Source: JANXSS01 sp040385645
GTDB lineage: Bacteria; Pseudomonadota; Gammaproteobacteria; Burkholderiales; Burkholderiaceae_D
Length of the DNA stretch: 64,000 nt
Assembly: GCA_040385645.1 (NCBI GenBank)
Contig: JAZKGZ010000001.1
Span: forward strand, 62,001-126,000
Direction: 5' to 3'
Made by a program: the position numbers and the translations under genes. A model generated the notes under the pieces. That model was not told where the DNA came from. It saw nothing but the letters and a program-made list of their open reading frames with translations, and searched no databases. Below are positions 16,807 to 25,259 of this stretch, one piece after another (positions within the stretch are counted from its first letter, which is position 1; every line of letters starts with the position of its first letter).

Positions 16807-18048
16807 TTATATTTCATCATGCACTCGCCGCGCAATTAGCACTGCATTCGTTCCGCCGAACGCAAATGAATTTGACATGACGGCATCGATTTTTTCGACG
16901 TTGCGCGCGCGGTTGGGTATGAAGTCGAGGTCGCACACGGGATCAGATCGATGCAGATGCATCGTTGGCGGCAACTGTCGAAGACGAAGTGCTTCCAACG
17001 CAACGATGAATTCGAGCGCGCCGGCCGCGCCTAACAAATGCCCATGCATCGATTTCGTAGAACTGACCGGTATTTGCGGGGCTGAATACCCAAAAACGTC
17101 TTTAATCGCTAAAGTTTCAACCGCGTCATTTGCTACGGTACCGGTGCCGTGGGCGTTGATGTAATGGATGTCGTGAGGTTGTAATTGCGCCGCGACCAGC
17201 GCTCGCTTCATTGCTGCTGCCTGGCCCACAACCGTCGGCTTCGTAAGGTGTGCAATATCGGTCGCCAGGCCGTAACCGGCGAATTCGGCCAGGATATTCG
17301 CTCCCCGAGCCACTGCATGCTCCCATTGCTCGAGCACAACGACTGCCGCGCCTTCGCCGAGAACCATGCCGCTACGATTTTCGGAAAATGGTTTACAAGA
17401 AGCCGAGACATCGTCTTTGTCCGGCGTAGCCAAGGTGTGCAAGGCTTCCCACGCTTTGAGCGTACCGAAGGTCAAAGGGGCTTCTGCACCGCCGGCTAGC
17501 ATTACGTCTGCCTGGCCACTGGCGATGCGCAGCGCTGCTTCGCCGATCGCTACCGCCGACGACGAGCAAGCCGTTGAGTAAGTCAGACAAGGCCCGGTGA
17601 GCCCCAGCTCGATGGCAATCCAGGCGGCTGGCGCATTATTCATCGCCATCAGCACCGTGAATGGCTTGACCCGGTCGGATTGCTGCGCATACACGGTGCG
17701 ATAACCGTCATCGGTGGTCTGTGCGCCACCCATTCCGGTTCCCATGAAGACACCGCAACGGTCGCCACCGAAATCGGGTGCTTGGAGACCGGCGGCCGTG
17801 ACGGCTTGTCTTGCGGCAACCAGGGCAAATTGACTGACCCGGTCGAGCATGCGTAGTTTGGGTGCCGCAAAATAGGTCGTGCTTTCCAAAAATGCCGGCG
17901 CGGCAATCGGCCCAGCCAAACGCTCGAAATCCAAACCGTCGATTTCTCTTATCTGTGACTGGCCAGCAATCAAACCTCTGAAAAACTCTACTGGTGAGCT
18001 CCCACCAGGGGCAATCAGCCCAATTCCTGTGATAGCAACGCGGTTCAA
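16807..18048 (-). CDS. Beta-ketoacyl-ACP synthase (FabF-like), discrete ketosynthase of a biosynthetic operon
   Basis: Thiolase-fold condensing enzyme of 413 residues. The Cys-His-His triad is intact: Cys161 (YSTACSSSAVA), His300 (INAHGTGT), His335 (STKSMHGHLLGAAG). It extends acyl chains with malonyl-ACP. Linked to its own ACP by a 4-nt overlap and to a type III polyketide synthase, it is more likely a dedicated extender that prepares a starter chain than the housekeeping FabF. No chain-length-factor partner is present. The start ATG at 18048 overlaps the ACP stop, implying translational coupling. Confidence 0.9.
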   Translation of the reverse strand: MNRVAITGIGLIAPGGSSPVEFFRGLIAGQSQIREIDGLDFERLAGPIAAPAFLESTTYFAAPKLRMLDRVSQFALVAARQAVTAAGLQAPDFGGDRCGVFMGTGMGGAQTTDDGYRTVYAQQSDRVKPFTVLMAMNNAPAAWIAIELGLTGPCLTYSTACSSSAVAIGEAALRIASGQADVMLAGGAEAPLTFGTLKAWEALHTLATPDKDDVSASCKPFSENRSGMVLGEGAAVVVLEQWEHAVARGANILAEFAGYGLATDIAHLTKPTVVGQAAAMKRALVAAQLQPHDIHYINAHGTGTVANDAVETLAIKDVFGYSAPQIPVSSTKSMHGHLLGAAGALEFIVALEALRLRQLPPTMHLHRSDPVCDLDFIPNRARNVEKIDAVMSNSFAFGGTNAVLIARRVHDEI

Positions 18049-18308
18049 ACGGTCGTTTCCGAATCGCGCTGTACATGTTGGGCCGCAATCAAGTCATCGA
18101 TGTAACGTGCGACTTCACCAATAGTCTGCAGCGCTACCTGTTCCTGCGGCACCGTAATCTTGAATACATCTTCTACCAAAAAAAATAACTCCATCACACC
18201 GAGTGAATCCACTCCTAACTCTTCTAAACCCGCTTGCGGATCTAGGCGGTCTCGGCTGAGGCCATAATCTTTCTCCAGTGTCGTTTGCAGCCATTCGAGT
18301 GTGGTCAT
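18045..18308 (-). CDS. Acyl carrier protein
   Basis: ACP of 87 residues with the phosphopantetheine attachment site Ser35 in GVDSLGVMELFF. The acidic four-helix pattern (LEKDYGLSRDRLDPQAGLEEL, helix II after DSL) is typical. It overlaps the ketosynthase gene by 4 nt and follows the flavoprotein gene by 27 nt, so it is part of the same operon. The carrier would hold the growing or starter chain for the ketosynthase and perhaps hand it to the type III polyketide synthase. The C-terminal 12 residues are polar and extra compared with housekeeping AcpP. Confidence 0.9.
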   Translation of the reverse strand: MTTLEWLQTTLEKDYGLSRDRLDPQAGLEELGVDSLGVMELFFLVEDVFKITVPQEQVALQTIGEVARYIDDLIAAQHVQRDSETTV

Positions 18309-18335
18309 GTAAATTTCCTGCCGGGTTTAAAGTGA

Positions 18336-19595
18336 TCAATTCTGTGCGCTTGGCTGTGCGCTTAGTAAATAGGACTTAGGCATGGCTGGATAGATCGGGC
18401 GCGACTTGCCGCTGTAACGCGCCGCCATTGTCAATAACGATGGCCAGCGCTGGAGCACAGGTAACGTTTTCGACCATATGTGCGGCCGCATTGCGGTATG
18501 TGCAAATAGCGCCGCCAACCGGATGCGCTGCGCAAAACAAGCATGCCACCGATCGACATAGTCATGCTGAACACGACGAAACGCTGTTTCGTCGGCTAGC
18601 AAATGTCGCTGGGCAATCAAGGTTTGAGTAAGTAGCCAGGCGGACTGCAGCGCCATACTCATGCCTTCGCCGACGATCGGATGCGCCTCGCCAGCGGCAT
18701 TACCTATAAGAAATACGTTATTGGATTTACGTTGTCGAATGCCCGGTCTAATCGGCCCGGTACTGAGCCATGAACCGACTTGTTCGGCGGGAGCGAGTGC
18801 GCGGCGCACACCATCGCAAGAGTCCGTTAGTATGCGGTGCACGGCCTGAGCTGCAGTATGCGACATATTTTCCTGACGCGCGGCCGCCAGGCGATCGCGG
18901 CGAACGCAACATGCCAACGTCATGACGGCCTCCTCGCCCAATACCATGCCGCCGTATCCACCTTGAAACGCCAACACTGAAATTACATCGGCGGCAAGGT
19001 CGGCGTCGGTAAAATTCGCTTTAAAAGCAAACAAGTCATCGGGTTTTGCCGGTCTTTTGCCTTCACGCGTGCCGACGTCGGTGCCTGGAGCAAGCTCCCA
19101 TGAACCGTGAGCGGCGATGACGATTGGCGTATGTAGGTATTGCGCTTGACCGGAATCGACGGTGACGGCTTCGCAGCGGTAATCACCGTGTTTGCCGGTA
19201 ATCGATCGTACGTTCCACGGCTGCAACACCGTAACACCTACCTGCGCGGCGCGTGCTACCAGCAGCGTGTCAAGATGCTCCCGGCCGAGTGCTTTACCCC
19301 AGGCATGCGTGCCCGTTTGCAATGGCGGTAGCTGTGCGTGTACGGTGTGTTGTCCGACGATCAACGCCACTTTTCGTAGCGGTGCGCCGGCCGTCGCATG
19401 AAATACGGTACCGATGCCGAGCGCGTCCAATAGTTCGAGGTTCGTCGCTGCGATGCACTCGCCGCACACTTTGCGCCGAGGAAACTGCTGTTTCTCCACC
19501 AAGGCCACTGACCAACCGGCTTGTGCCAGCAGTATCGCCGCACTGGCACCAGCGGGACCGCCCCCAATAACCACGGCATCGAAGCGGTTAGTCAT
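18336..19595 (-). CDS. FAD-dependent oxidoreductase (geranylgeranyl-reductase/hydroxylase-like)
   Basis: Flavoprotein of 419 residues. The dinucleotide fold is VVIGGGPAGASAAILLAQAG (8-27), ending in the acidic VEK, followed by the RKVCGECIAA stretch typical of the geranylgeranyl reductase/halogenase-like group. The second FAD motif is LIGNAAGEAHPIVGEGMSMA (about 285-304). It probably hydroxylates an aromatic ring or reduces double bonds. In the Streptomyces srs operon a flavoprotein (SrsC) hydroxylates the phenolic lipid made by a type III polyketide synthase, and the gene set here is similar. Its ATG lies inside the end of the methyltransferase gene (8-nt overlap). Confidence 0.88.
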   Translation of the reverse strand: MTNRFDAVVIGGGPAGASAAILLAQAGWSVALVEKQQFPRRKVCGECIAATNLELLDALGIGTVFHATAGAPLRKVALIVGQHTVHAQLPPLQTGTHAWGKALGREHLDTLLVARAAQVGVTVLQPWNVRSITGKHGDYRCEAVTVDSGQAQYLHTPIVIAAHGSWELAPGTDVGTREGKRPAKPDDLFAFKANFTDADLAADVISVLAFQGGYGGMVLGEEAVMTLACCVRRDRLAAARQENMSHTAAQAVHRILTDSCDGVRRALAPAEQVGSWLSTGPIRPGIRQRKSNNVFLIGNAAGEAHPIVGEGMSMALQSAWLLTQTLIAQRHLLADETAFRRVQHDYVDRWHACFAQRIRLAALFAHTAMRPHIWSKTLPVLQRWPSLLTMAARYSGKSRPIYPAMPKSYLLSAQPSAQN

Positions 19596-20334
19596 TGCTT
19601 GATTGCTTGTTCCGAGAAGCTAGAAAACAATGACTAAATAGCCCGGCTGAATATTCTTCGAGATGCCAGCTTGAAGAGGCTTCCTGTGGCCAGGCAAGCG
19701 ATAATTCATGGTCACGAAATCCGGCGTGGACGCTCAGTACCGCATCTGAACGGGTGACCGCGTTGGCACCGATCAAACCGACCAAATGGCTGCCGAGTAA
19801 CGGCAGACGAGCGCGCCGCGGTTCACATGCAAAGAACGTTCGGGTGCGCGAGGATAAGGAAGTAAGCAAATCAGTTAGCGCCGGGTTGTCGAAATGGTGC
19901 AGGAACAGATTGCATAGGATCAAATCGGACTCAGGTGCGCCTGCCAAGTTCGCCCAATGCATGACGTCGTCGGTAATCAGTTCCACCTGCCAACCCAAAT
20001 CGGCAAATGCCCGTATGGTCGGCTGGTCCACCAGCGCTTGCCGGTCCACCAGCGTCAGGTGCACGGCAGGCCAACGTCGATGCAGGTAGCGGGCAATGTC
20101 GAGTAAGACGCGACCGTCTCCACAACCAAGCTCGACGATGCTGCGCGGTGGCGCTCCAGGTAATGCCGACAATGCACGCACGACGACGGACGACGTGCGC
20201 ATCAACCGATTGATTCGATACAGGTCACGGCGGGAACGCACAGCGCGTGGATCGTTTGCCAGCAAGTGGTCGAGTTCTTCGACATCGACGCGTCGGGGAA
20301 GCGTTGTTTGCCGAAGCTGCATCAGGTCGCTCAA
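19588..20334 (-). CDS. Class I SAM-dependent methyltransferase
   Basis: About 248 residues. SAM-binding motif I is IVELGCGDGRVLLDIA (about 66-81), the acidic end of beta 2 is LTLVDRQAL, and motif IV-like LILCNLFLHHF is visible. It is expected to methylate the polyketide product, probably on an oxygen or ring carbon. Start choice: a TTG at 20334 overlaps the polyketide synthase stop codon (TTGA) and has GGAGG four nt upstream, which looks like tight translational coupling. An ATG at 20322 is the alternative. It ends 8 nt inside the flavoprotein gene. Confidence 0.87.
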   Translation of the reverse strand: MSDLMQLRQTTLPRRVDVEELDHLLANDPRAVRSRRDLYRINRLMRTSSVVVRALSALPGAPPRSIVELGCGDGRVLLDIARYLHRRWPAVHLTLVDRQALVDQPTIRAFADLGWQVELITDDVMHWANLAGAPESDLILCNLFLHHFDNPALTDLLTSLSSRTRTFFACEPRRARLPLLGSHLVGLIGANAVTRSDAVLSVHAGFRDHELSLAWPQEASSSWHLEEYSAGLFSHCFLASRNKQSSND

Positions 20335-21389
20335 GCGACCTCCAGCAAAGCACCGTGACAACTGAAGCCTGCGCCAAAAGAGGAAAGCCACCACCAGCCA
20401 CCTTCTGCATCGTCATTCAGTGCTGCCTGCAATACAAAATAGACGAACGCGCTACTGAGATTGCCGTATTGACGCAGCATTGCAGCGCTGTATCGAAAAT
20501 CGTCGGTCTCGACACCGAATGTTTTCTGTAAAGCCAGCAATACGTCTCTGCCGCCAGCATGCATGATCCAGGTTCTAATCTGTTTTTTTTGCACATCTGC
20601 TGCATCCAGTACGGAATCGAGCAATTGTTTTGCTTGATCGCCGGCGAGCTGTGGTACGCGGCGCGTTAGGATATTGCGCAACAAACACTGGCGCTGTTCA
20701 AACTGTAGAGCCTGCCGTTGCGTGGTATCGATCGAGGAAGCGCTTCGATGCCACTGCATGCGCCGGCGGTGTTGCGCTGGGTTAGCAGATACCACCGCCG
20801 CGCCCGCTCCGTCGCCGAACAGGCAAGCGCTAATCAGCACCCCTGGATCATTGTCCAGATACATCGCGGCACTGCAGACTTCAACGCAGACGGATAGCAC
20901 GTGCCTACAACCCCCCGAGGCAATCAGCGCATCGGCCATTTGCAAATTGGGCAGAGCCGCAGCACAACCCTGGCCCACCAAATCGAAAGCGAGAATATTT
21001 TTGCGCAGACCCAACGCTTCGATGACGTAACCGCTCAATCCCGGGCATATATAACCGGTGCACGTACTGATGACGATGGCATCGATCTCTTTTGCTTGTA
21101 ACTCGGCATCGACTAGCGCATCCGCACCTGCCTGCGATGCCAACGAAGGCGCGTTAGCAAGAAAACGTTGATGCAGGATATCCGGGTCGATCTCAAAAGT
21201 TTCAGCGAGCGAATCGACAGCGAGATAGCGAGATTCGATCCCGTTATCGCGCAGCAATACGGCCTGCGCCACTGCATGCGCTCGTAAATCGAGTTTGCCG
21301 AACCAGTCGGATTTTCTGAAGGCTTCCCAGCATTCGGCCTTTGAGTAGCATTTCTCAGGCGTTGCTGTGCCAATACCGTTAATGAACAT
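20331..21389 (-). CDS. Type III polyketide synthase (chalcone/stilbene synthase family)
   Basis: Homodimeric thiolase-fold enzyme of 352 residues. The catalytic triad is intact: Cys142 (DLVGQGCAAALPN), His277 (IMHAGGRDVL) and Asn310 (RQYGNLSSAFV); the C-terminal SSFGAGFSCHGALL matches the family G-F-G-x-G loop. It condenses an acyl-CoA or acyl-ACP starter with malonyl-CoA to give alkylresorcinols, alkylpyrones or similar products; the product cannot be read from sequence. It is the first gene of a five-gene coupled operon. The ATG at 21389 is preferred over a TTG just before it. A sigma-70 promoter candidate lies 49-77 nt upstream. Confidence 0.9.
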   Translation of the reverse strand: MFINGIGTATPEKCYSKAECWEAFRKSDWFGKLDLRAHAVAQAVLLRDNGIESRYLAVDSLAETFEIDPDILHQRFLANAPSLASQAGADALVDAELQAKEIDAIVISTCTGYICPGLSGYVIEALGLRKNILAFDLVGQGCAAALPNLQMADALIASGGCRHVLSVCVEVCSAAMYLDNDPGVLISACLFGDGAGAAVVSANPAQHRRRMQWHRSASSIDTTQRQALQFEQRQCLLRNILTRRVPQLAGDQAKQLLDSVLDAADVQKKQIRTWIMHAGGRDVLLALQKTFGVETDDFRYSAAMLRQYGNLSSAFVYFVLQAALNDDAEGGWWWLSSFGAGFSCHGALLEVA

Positions 21390-21437
21390 CAATCGTCGAC
21401 ATTTTTAAAGGAATGTTGGAGCGGCGTGAACAAGGTG

Positions 21438-21466
21438 ATCGTAAGGTGGTCGTTATAGCACGTCAA
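21438..21466 (-). promoter_or_regulatory. Candidate sigma-70 promoter of the polyketide operon
   Basis: On the minus strand TTGACG (21466-21461), a 17-nt spacer and TACGAT (21443-21438) match -35 at 5/6 and -10 at 4/6. Transcription would start near 21431, about 42 nt before the ATG of the type III polyketide synthase. Not tested. Confidence 0.4.
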
Positions 21467-21556
21467 TGGTGAAAATGGTAAGGTAGCGGCCATTCGACAT
21501 ACATACCCCTCGACCATCAAACACTCAGCTACTCAACTAAACCAATACTACCCACC

Positions 21557-21742
21557 ATGCCAACCGTTCGCAAATCGCCCAACGAAGTTCAGGTCGACGA
21601 CATCGTCTATATTTTCGATAACGTCTTGCATGCTGATGCATTCGAGGCATGTGTTGCAACCGTCGACGTTTCCCACTGCGTCACCGATCATCCGCCTTCT
21701 TCGCAGGTACCGGCCGACAAGCCATTGCCTCCATTACCCTAA
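21557..21742 (+). CDS. Possible small protein (61 aa)
   Basis: No family recognised. The product is acidic with a Val/Asp-rich front (VQVDDIVYIFDNVLHADAF) and a Pro-rich tail (VPADKPLPPLP). It is divergent from the polyketide operon. No clear Shine-Dalgarno precedes the ATG, so it is only a candidate; the amino-acid composition looks protein-like rather than random. Confidence 0.35.
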   Translation: MPTVRKSPNEVQVDDIVYIFDNVLHADAFEACVATVDVSHCVTDHPPSSQVPADKPLPPLP

Positions 21743-21780
21743 TTTCTGCGTGTTTAGAATATTCGATCGACACTTCATAA

Positions 21781-21807
21781 CCCTAGCCTGAAACCAGGCT
21801 CTTAGGG
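21781..21807. repeat. Imperfect inverted repeat in a convergent gap
   Basis: CCCTA-GCCTG and CAGGC-TCT-TAGGG can pair around AAAC, with a 3-nt bulge. It lies between the small ORF at 21557 and the convergent gene ending at 21860. There is no T-tract, so a terminator role is uncertain. Confidence 0.35.
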
Positions 21808-21859
21808 CCGTTGTGGAAATTTTAGCCGGGTTATACATAGACAAAGCGCTTTTTGTCTG

Positions 21860-22348
21860 TCACGTTGGCGAATATCCGTACTGCGACTCGATCACTCTCT
21901 TTGCTGCATCGTAACAATCATCTACATGGCTGTTGCCGACGAACTTCATCGCGCGAAATCCAATGACTGCGTTGACGGCCCATCCAAGAAACGGTACAAA
22001 CTTCAGTACTTGTTTTTTAACGGCACGTGCAGCGATCTTACGCAGCGCATAAGTGATCAGCGTCTTCGTAATCTCTGCACCGACCATCGACATGCCTGCG
22101 CCACTTTTTCCATGGCCGCCGGCGATGGCTTCCTTGACCGCAGGGCTGTATTCGGCAACCTGCTGTTTGGATAGCCCAAAACGCTCGTTAATTTCTGGCA
22201 CTAATTGGAGGAGTATGCCGACATCCGCGGCGATATCGAGCCCTACCACGGGTATCGCCGATGCTGTGGCCGACAGTCGTGCGCGCTTCTGAACCAAGGC
22301 ATAGCAGTCGTCTCGTGTTTGGTTCAGTTCTTGAATTGTCGTAATCAT
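21860..22348 (-). CDS. Hypothetical protein with hydrophobic helices (162 aa)
   Basis: No firm family. Residues 25-50 (ASAIPVVGLDIAADVGILLQ) and about 120-140 (KFVPFLGWAVNAVIGFRAM) are hydrophobic helices, and there are Gly-rich segments between (AIAGGHGKSGAG). The pattern of two membrane-interacting helical hairpins resembles the C-terminal part of GTPase-associated DUF697/YcjF-like proteins, but no GTPase domain is present. Weak AAAG precedes the ATG. Alone on its strand. Confidence 0.6.
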   Translation of the reverse strand: MITTIQELNQTRDDCYALVQKRARLSATASAIPVVGLDIAADVGILLQLVPEINERFGLSKQQVAEYSPAVKEAIAGGHGKSGAGMSMVGAEITKTLITYALRKIAARAVKKQVLKFVPFLGWAVNAVIGFRAMKFVGNSHVDDCYDAAKRVIESQYGYSPT

Positions 22349-22555
22349 GTAATCTTTCTAGACTTTATCGGATTGGCAACGATAGCACTGCCCCGAAACC
22401 GATTCTAAGCGTTGCCCAACTTTACGATGCCACCGGTTTGTCGGGCAAAGCGATTGCTCTCGATCGAACTTTTGCCCTTTGCATCACTCCGATTTGTTCG
22501 GCGGATAAAACGGCAGCTATTTTTGGTGAATCTTATAATTAAAGATTGGAAATTC

Positions 22556-22969
22556 ATGAATCAGGACCAAATAAAAGAACAAGCGCAAGCGTTCATAGCG
22601 GCATTGCAGACTCTTGAAAATAATGGCTCAGAAGGCGTAGATCAGATTGTTGACCTATTCTCAAATGATGCAGAACTGACCAATCCTGCAATTGAACGGG
22701 AAGGTGCCGCCCGCGTTGGCCGCACGCAGATTGCCGGGTTTTGGCAAACATATCGAACGGCGTTTTGCGAAATACGTTCGGAGTTTTTCGAGGTAACGTT
22801 GAGCGAGCACGCCGCCGGCTTGTTTTGGCGATCGACCGGCGCGCATGTGACGGGAGAGCCGGTGAGCTACGAAGGCGTCAGCCTGCTAAATTTTAACGAC
22901 GACGGAAAGATTGTTCGTTTTAAAGGGTTTTACGATAGTAATCAAGTTACAACGAAGGTATCGGTCTAA
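22556..22969 (+). CDS. SnoaL/NTF2-like family protein
   Basis: About 137 residues. The helix-rich start, VDLFSNDAELTNPAI, the ARVGRTQIAGFWQTY helix and the closing beta strands (VSLLNFNDDGKIVRFKGFYD) match the NTF2-like SnoaL fold used by small isomerases, cyclases and ligand-binding proteins. Substrate unknown. The start at 22556 is chosen because the domain begins there and TTGGA precedes it. It is 54 nt upstream of the glycosyltransferase gene in the same direction and may share its transcript. Confidence 0.75.
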   Translation: MNQDQIKEQAQAFIAALQTLENNGSEGVDQIVDLFSNDAELTNPAIEREGAARVGRTQIAGFWQTYRTAFCEIRSEFFEVTLSEHAAGLFWRSTGAHVTGEPVSYEGVSLLNFNDDGKIVRFKGFYDSNQVTTKVSV

Positions 22970-23023
22970 GAGATGTTGAAGTTGCGTCACTTTACATGGC
23001 GGTTTTTAAATGACGGTATTTAG

Positions 23024-24232
23024 ATGACAGCTTCGTTATCCGTCATTTTTGCTCTAGGTATATTTCTCACTGTTGCCGGTATATCTTTGAACGTTGCACT
23101 GGGCCGGCGAAAAATCGCCGAACTTGGCGATATCGTCATAAAGGGAACCGGCACTGAAAGCCGCCCGGCTTCGGTTTCCATCATCGTGTCTGCTTGCAAC
23201 GAAGAGAAAACCATCGAGCCAGCTCTGCGCTCGTTATTGCAAATAAATTACCCAAACTTAGAAATCATTGCGATCAATGATCGTTCGACTGACGATACCG
23301 CGAAGATTCTCGATCAGCTAGGCCTGAACTTTCCAGCGCTGCGGGTGATACATATCGATACGCTACCCGGCGGCTGGCTCGGTAAGAACCACGCGTTGGC
23401 CTGCGGTGCCGATCAGGCGCGAGGCGAATACATCATATTCACTGATGCCGATGCAGTGTTTTCCCCCGACGCGGTTTCGCGTGCGGTGACGTATTGTCAG
23501 ACCCGCCAAGTCGATCATCTGGCTTTGTTGTTCGACGTGATCGCGCCGACACGTTTATTACAGATGCTGATCATTAGTTTCGTCACCGGCTTCATGGCGA
23601 AGTTTCAACCGTGGAAAGTCAATCGTAGCGCGCGTCACTTCATCGGTATCGGTGGTTTCAATATGGTGCGTACCACTGCTTACAAGCTCACCGGCGGGCA
23701 CCGCGCGATGCCGATGGCGGTACTAGACGACTTGACGCTCGGGCAGATGATGAAAACCTTCGGTCATGCACAGCATGTCTTGATGGGCACTGGAATGATC
23801 ACCATCGAGTGGTATCCGAATACGGTTGGGCTCTGTCGCGGCATGGAAAAGAATATTTTTGCCGCGTTTAATTACAACCTTACTTACCTGGCAAGCGTAA
23901 CAATTATTGCTGCCGGCGTTAGGATCTGGCCTTGGATCGCGCTGTTTCTCGTGCAGGGTGCCGCTTGGTGGTTATATGCTGCAACCATTGCATCAAGCCT
24001 TGCGCTTGCAGCCGATCTCTTGCGTGCGCGTAGGTGGCCGCTGAGTAATCTACTAATGGCACCGCTTATATCGATCTTGGAATTGCTGATCTGGTGGCGA
24101 GGTTGCCTGTTGACCTATTATCGCGGCGGCATTATTTGGCGCGATACATTTTATAGCTTGCAGGAAATTCGATGTGCGCATCGCGCGCTGCAACGATCTT
24201 TTGCCGACAAAATGGTTCATGGCAGCAAGTAA
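23024..24232 (+). CDS. Membrane glycosyltransferase family 2
   Basis: Protein of 402 residues. An N-terminal membrane helix (about 5-26) anchors a GT2 domain: VSIIVSACNEEKTI, AINDRSTDDTAKILD, GGWLGKNHALACGAD and the metal-binding FTDADAVF are all present. Two or three C-terminal membrane segments (about 290-350) follow. The combination resembles CrtQ-type and other lipid-linked glycosyltransferases that glycosylate carotenoid or hopanoid-like lipids at the membrane; the acceptor here is unknown. Neighbours are a SnoaL-like gene and a PhyH dioxygenase in the same direction. Confidence 0.85.
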   Translation: MTASLSVIFALGIFLTVAGISLNVALGRRKIAELGDIVIKGTGTESRPASVSIIVSACNEEKTIEPALRSLLQINYPNLEIIAINDRSTDDTAKILDQLGLNFPALRVIHIDTLPGGWLGKNHALACGADQARGEYIIFTDADAVFSPDAVSRAVTYCQTRQVDHLALLFDVIAPTRLLQMLIISFVTGFMAKFQPWKVNRSARHFIGIGGFNMVRTTAYKLTGGHRAMPMAVLDDLTLGQMMKTFGHAQHVLMGTGMITIEWYPNTVGLCRGMEKNIFAAFNYNLTYLASVTIIAAGVRIWPWIALFLVQGAAWWLYAATIASSLALAADLLRARRWPLSNLLMAPLISILELLIWWRGCLLTYYRGGIIWRDTFYSLQEIRCAHRALQRSFADKMVHGSK

Positions 24233-24334
24233 GGTCTTGAGGTAATTTTTCCCGCGCAGCGGCACTTTTAAGTAGAACGCGGGTCTGTCATCGTATTAAA
24301 CATTCATTTGCATAATAATAATCAGGAGACGGCA

Positions 24335-25177
24335 ATGACCGCATCGCCGCAGTTGCATGCCGACGTTTTTGATACTGCTAAGCTGATCGGCGGCCTGTAC
24401 GGAGAGGGCATAATCAGTTGCAAAGGTGCATTTAGCCAGGAATGGGTACGGGGTTTGCGTGAGGACATCGATTTGCTGTTCGCCGAAGCTCAGGCTCGAC
24501 CTGACGGTGCACTTCAACGCGGCCCTAACCGGTTCTACGTAGAAGTTCACCCCGAGCGTATTCGCGGTTTTATCGAGTTGGCAACGCATCCTTGGATAAC
24601 CGCAGTGTGTCGGTCCGTCCTAGGCCCTGAGTATCGGATCGTGGAAACTGGTTTCGATGTGCCTGGGCCAGGTGCGCAAAAACAGCCCTGGCACCGTGAC
24701 TTTGCCATACCCCATGCAACCGCGGTCCAGCGCCGTCTTAACTCTTTGGCATTCAATCTCACGACCGTCGACGTCACGGAAGAAATGGGCCCGTTTGAAA
24801 TTGCTCCTGGAACACAATGGGACGAAATCGACAAGTCAGACGACCCCACCGGCATGTTTCCACCTGCGTCCAGTTATCCGCGTTATGAAAGCCGCGCGCA
24901 GAAAAAATATCCATGCGTGGGCGACGTATCGGCCCGTTCCGCTCTGGCGATTCACCGTGGGACGGCCAACGTTTCCAAATATTCTCGTCCGGTATTTGTG
25001 CTGGGTGTGGATGCACCGGACGCTAGCAACGCCGAGCATCACGATCTGCAGGTAAGCAGGCAATATTGGCAAAAGCTACCGTTGGCCGTGCAGCAGCACC
25101 TCACGTGTCGCATCGTGGAGCAGCTGGAGCCGATCGTGCAGGTGCACACTATCGATGGATTGCTCGCAGGTGCCTGA
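24335..25177 (+). CDS. Phytanoyl-CoA dioxygenase (PhyH) family protein
   Basis: Fe(II)/2-oxoglutarate oxygenase of 280 residues. The iron facial triad is visible as His120 and Asp122 (PWHRDFAIPH) and His207 (ALAIHRGTAN), with a likely 2-oxoglutarate-binding Arg218 (KYSRPVF). Members hydroxylate small molecules such as lipids or secondary metabolites; no substrate can be assigned. The ATG at 24335 has AGGAG 7 nt upstream, and is preferred to an upstream codon at 24308. It is 103 nt after the glycosyltransferase, so cotranscription is possible. Confidence 0.85.
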   Translation: MTASPQLHADVFDTAKLIGGLYGEGIISCKGAFSQEWVRGLREDIDLLFAEAQARPDGALQRGPNRFYVEVHPERIRGFIELATHPWITAVCRSVLGPEYRIVETGFDVPGPGAQKQPWHRDFAIPHATAVQRRLNSLAFNLTTVDVTEEMGPFEIAPGTQWDEIDKSDDPTGMFPPASSYPRYESRAQKKYPCVGDVSARSALAIHRGTANVSKYSRPVFVLGVDAPDASNAEHHDLQVSRQYWQKLPLAVQQHLTCRIVEQLEPIVQVHTIDGLLAGA

Positions 25178-25180
25178 CAT

Positions 25181-25205
25181 TGATTTCTGATTTCTGATTT
25201 TTGAT
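25181..25205 (+). repeat. 7-bp tandem repeat (TGATTTC/T), about 3.5 copies
   Basis: TGATTTC, TGATTTC, TGATTTT, TGAT follow directly after the dioxygenase stop codon. A small slippage repeat in the 82-nt gap before the next gene. Confidence 0.6.
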
Positions 25206-25259
25206 GTTTGCGTCCGGCGAGATGCGTAAGAACTCCGCTATTTAAAAGGATCTTTCGAA

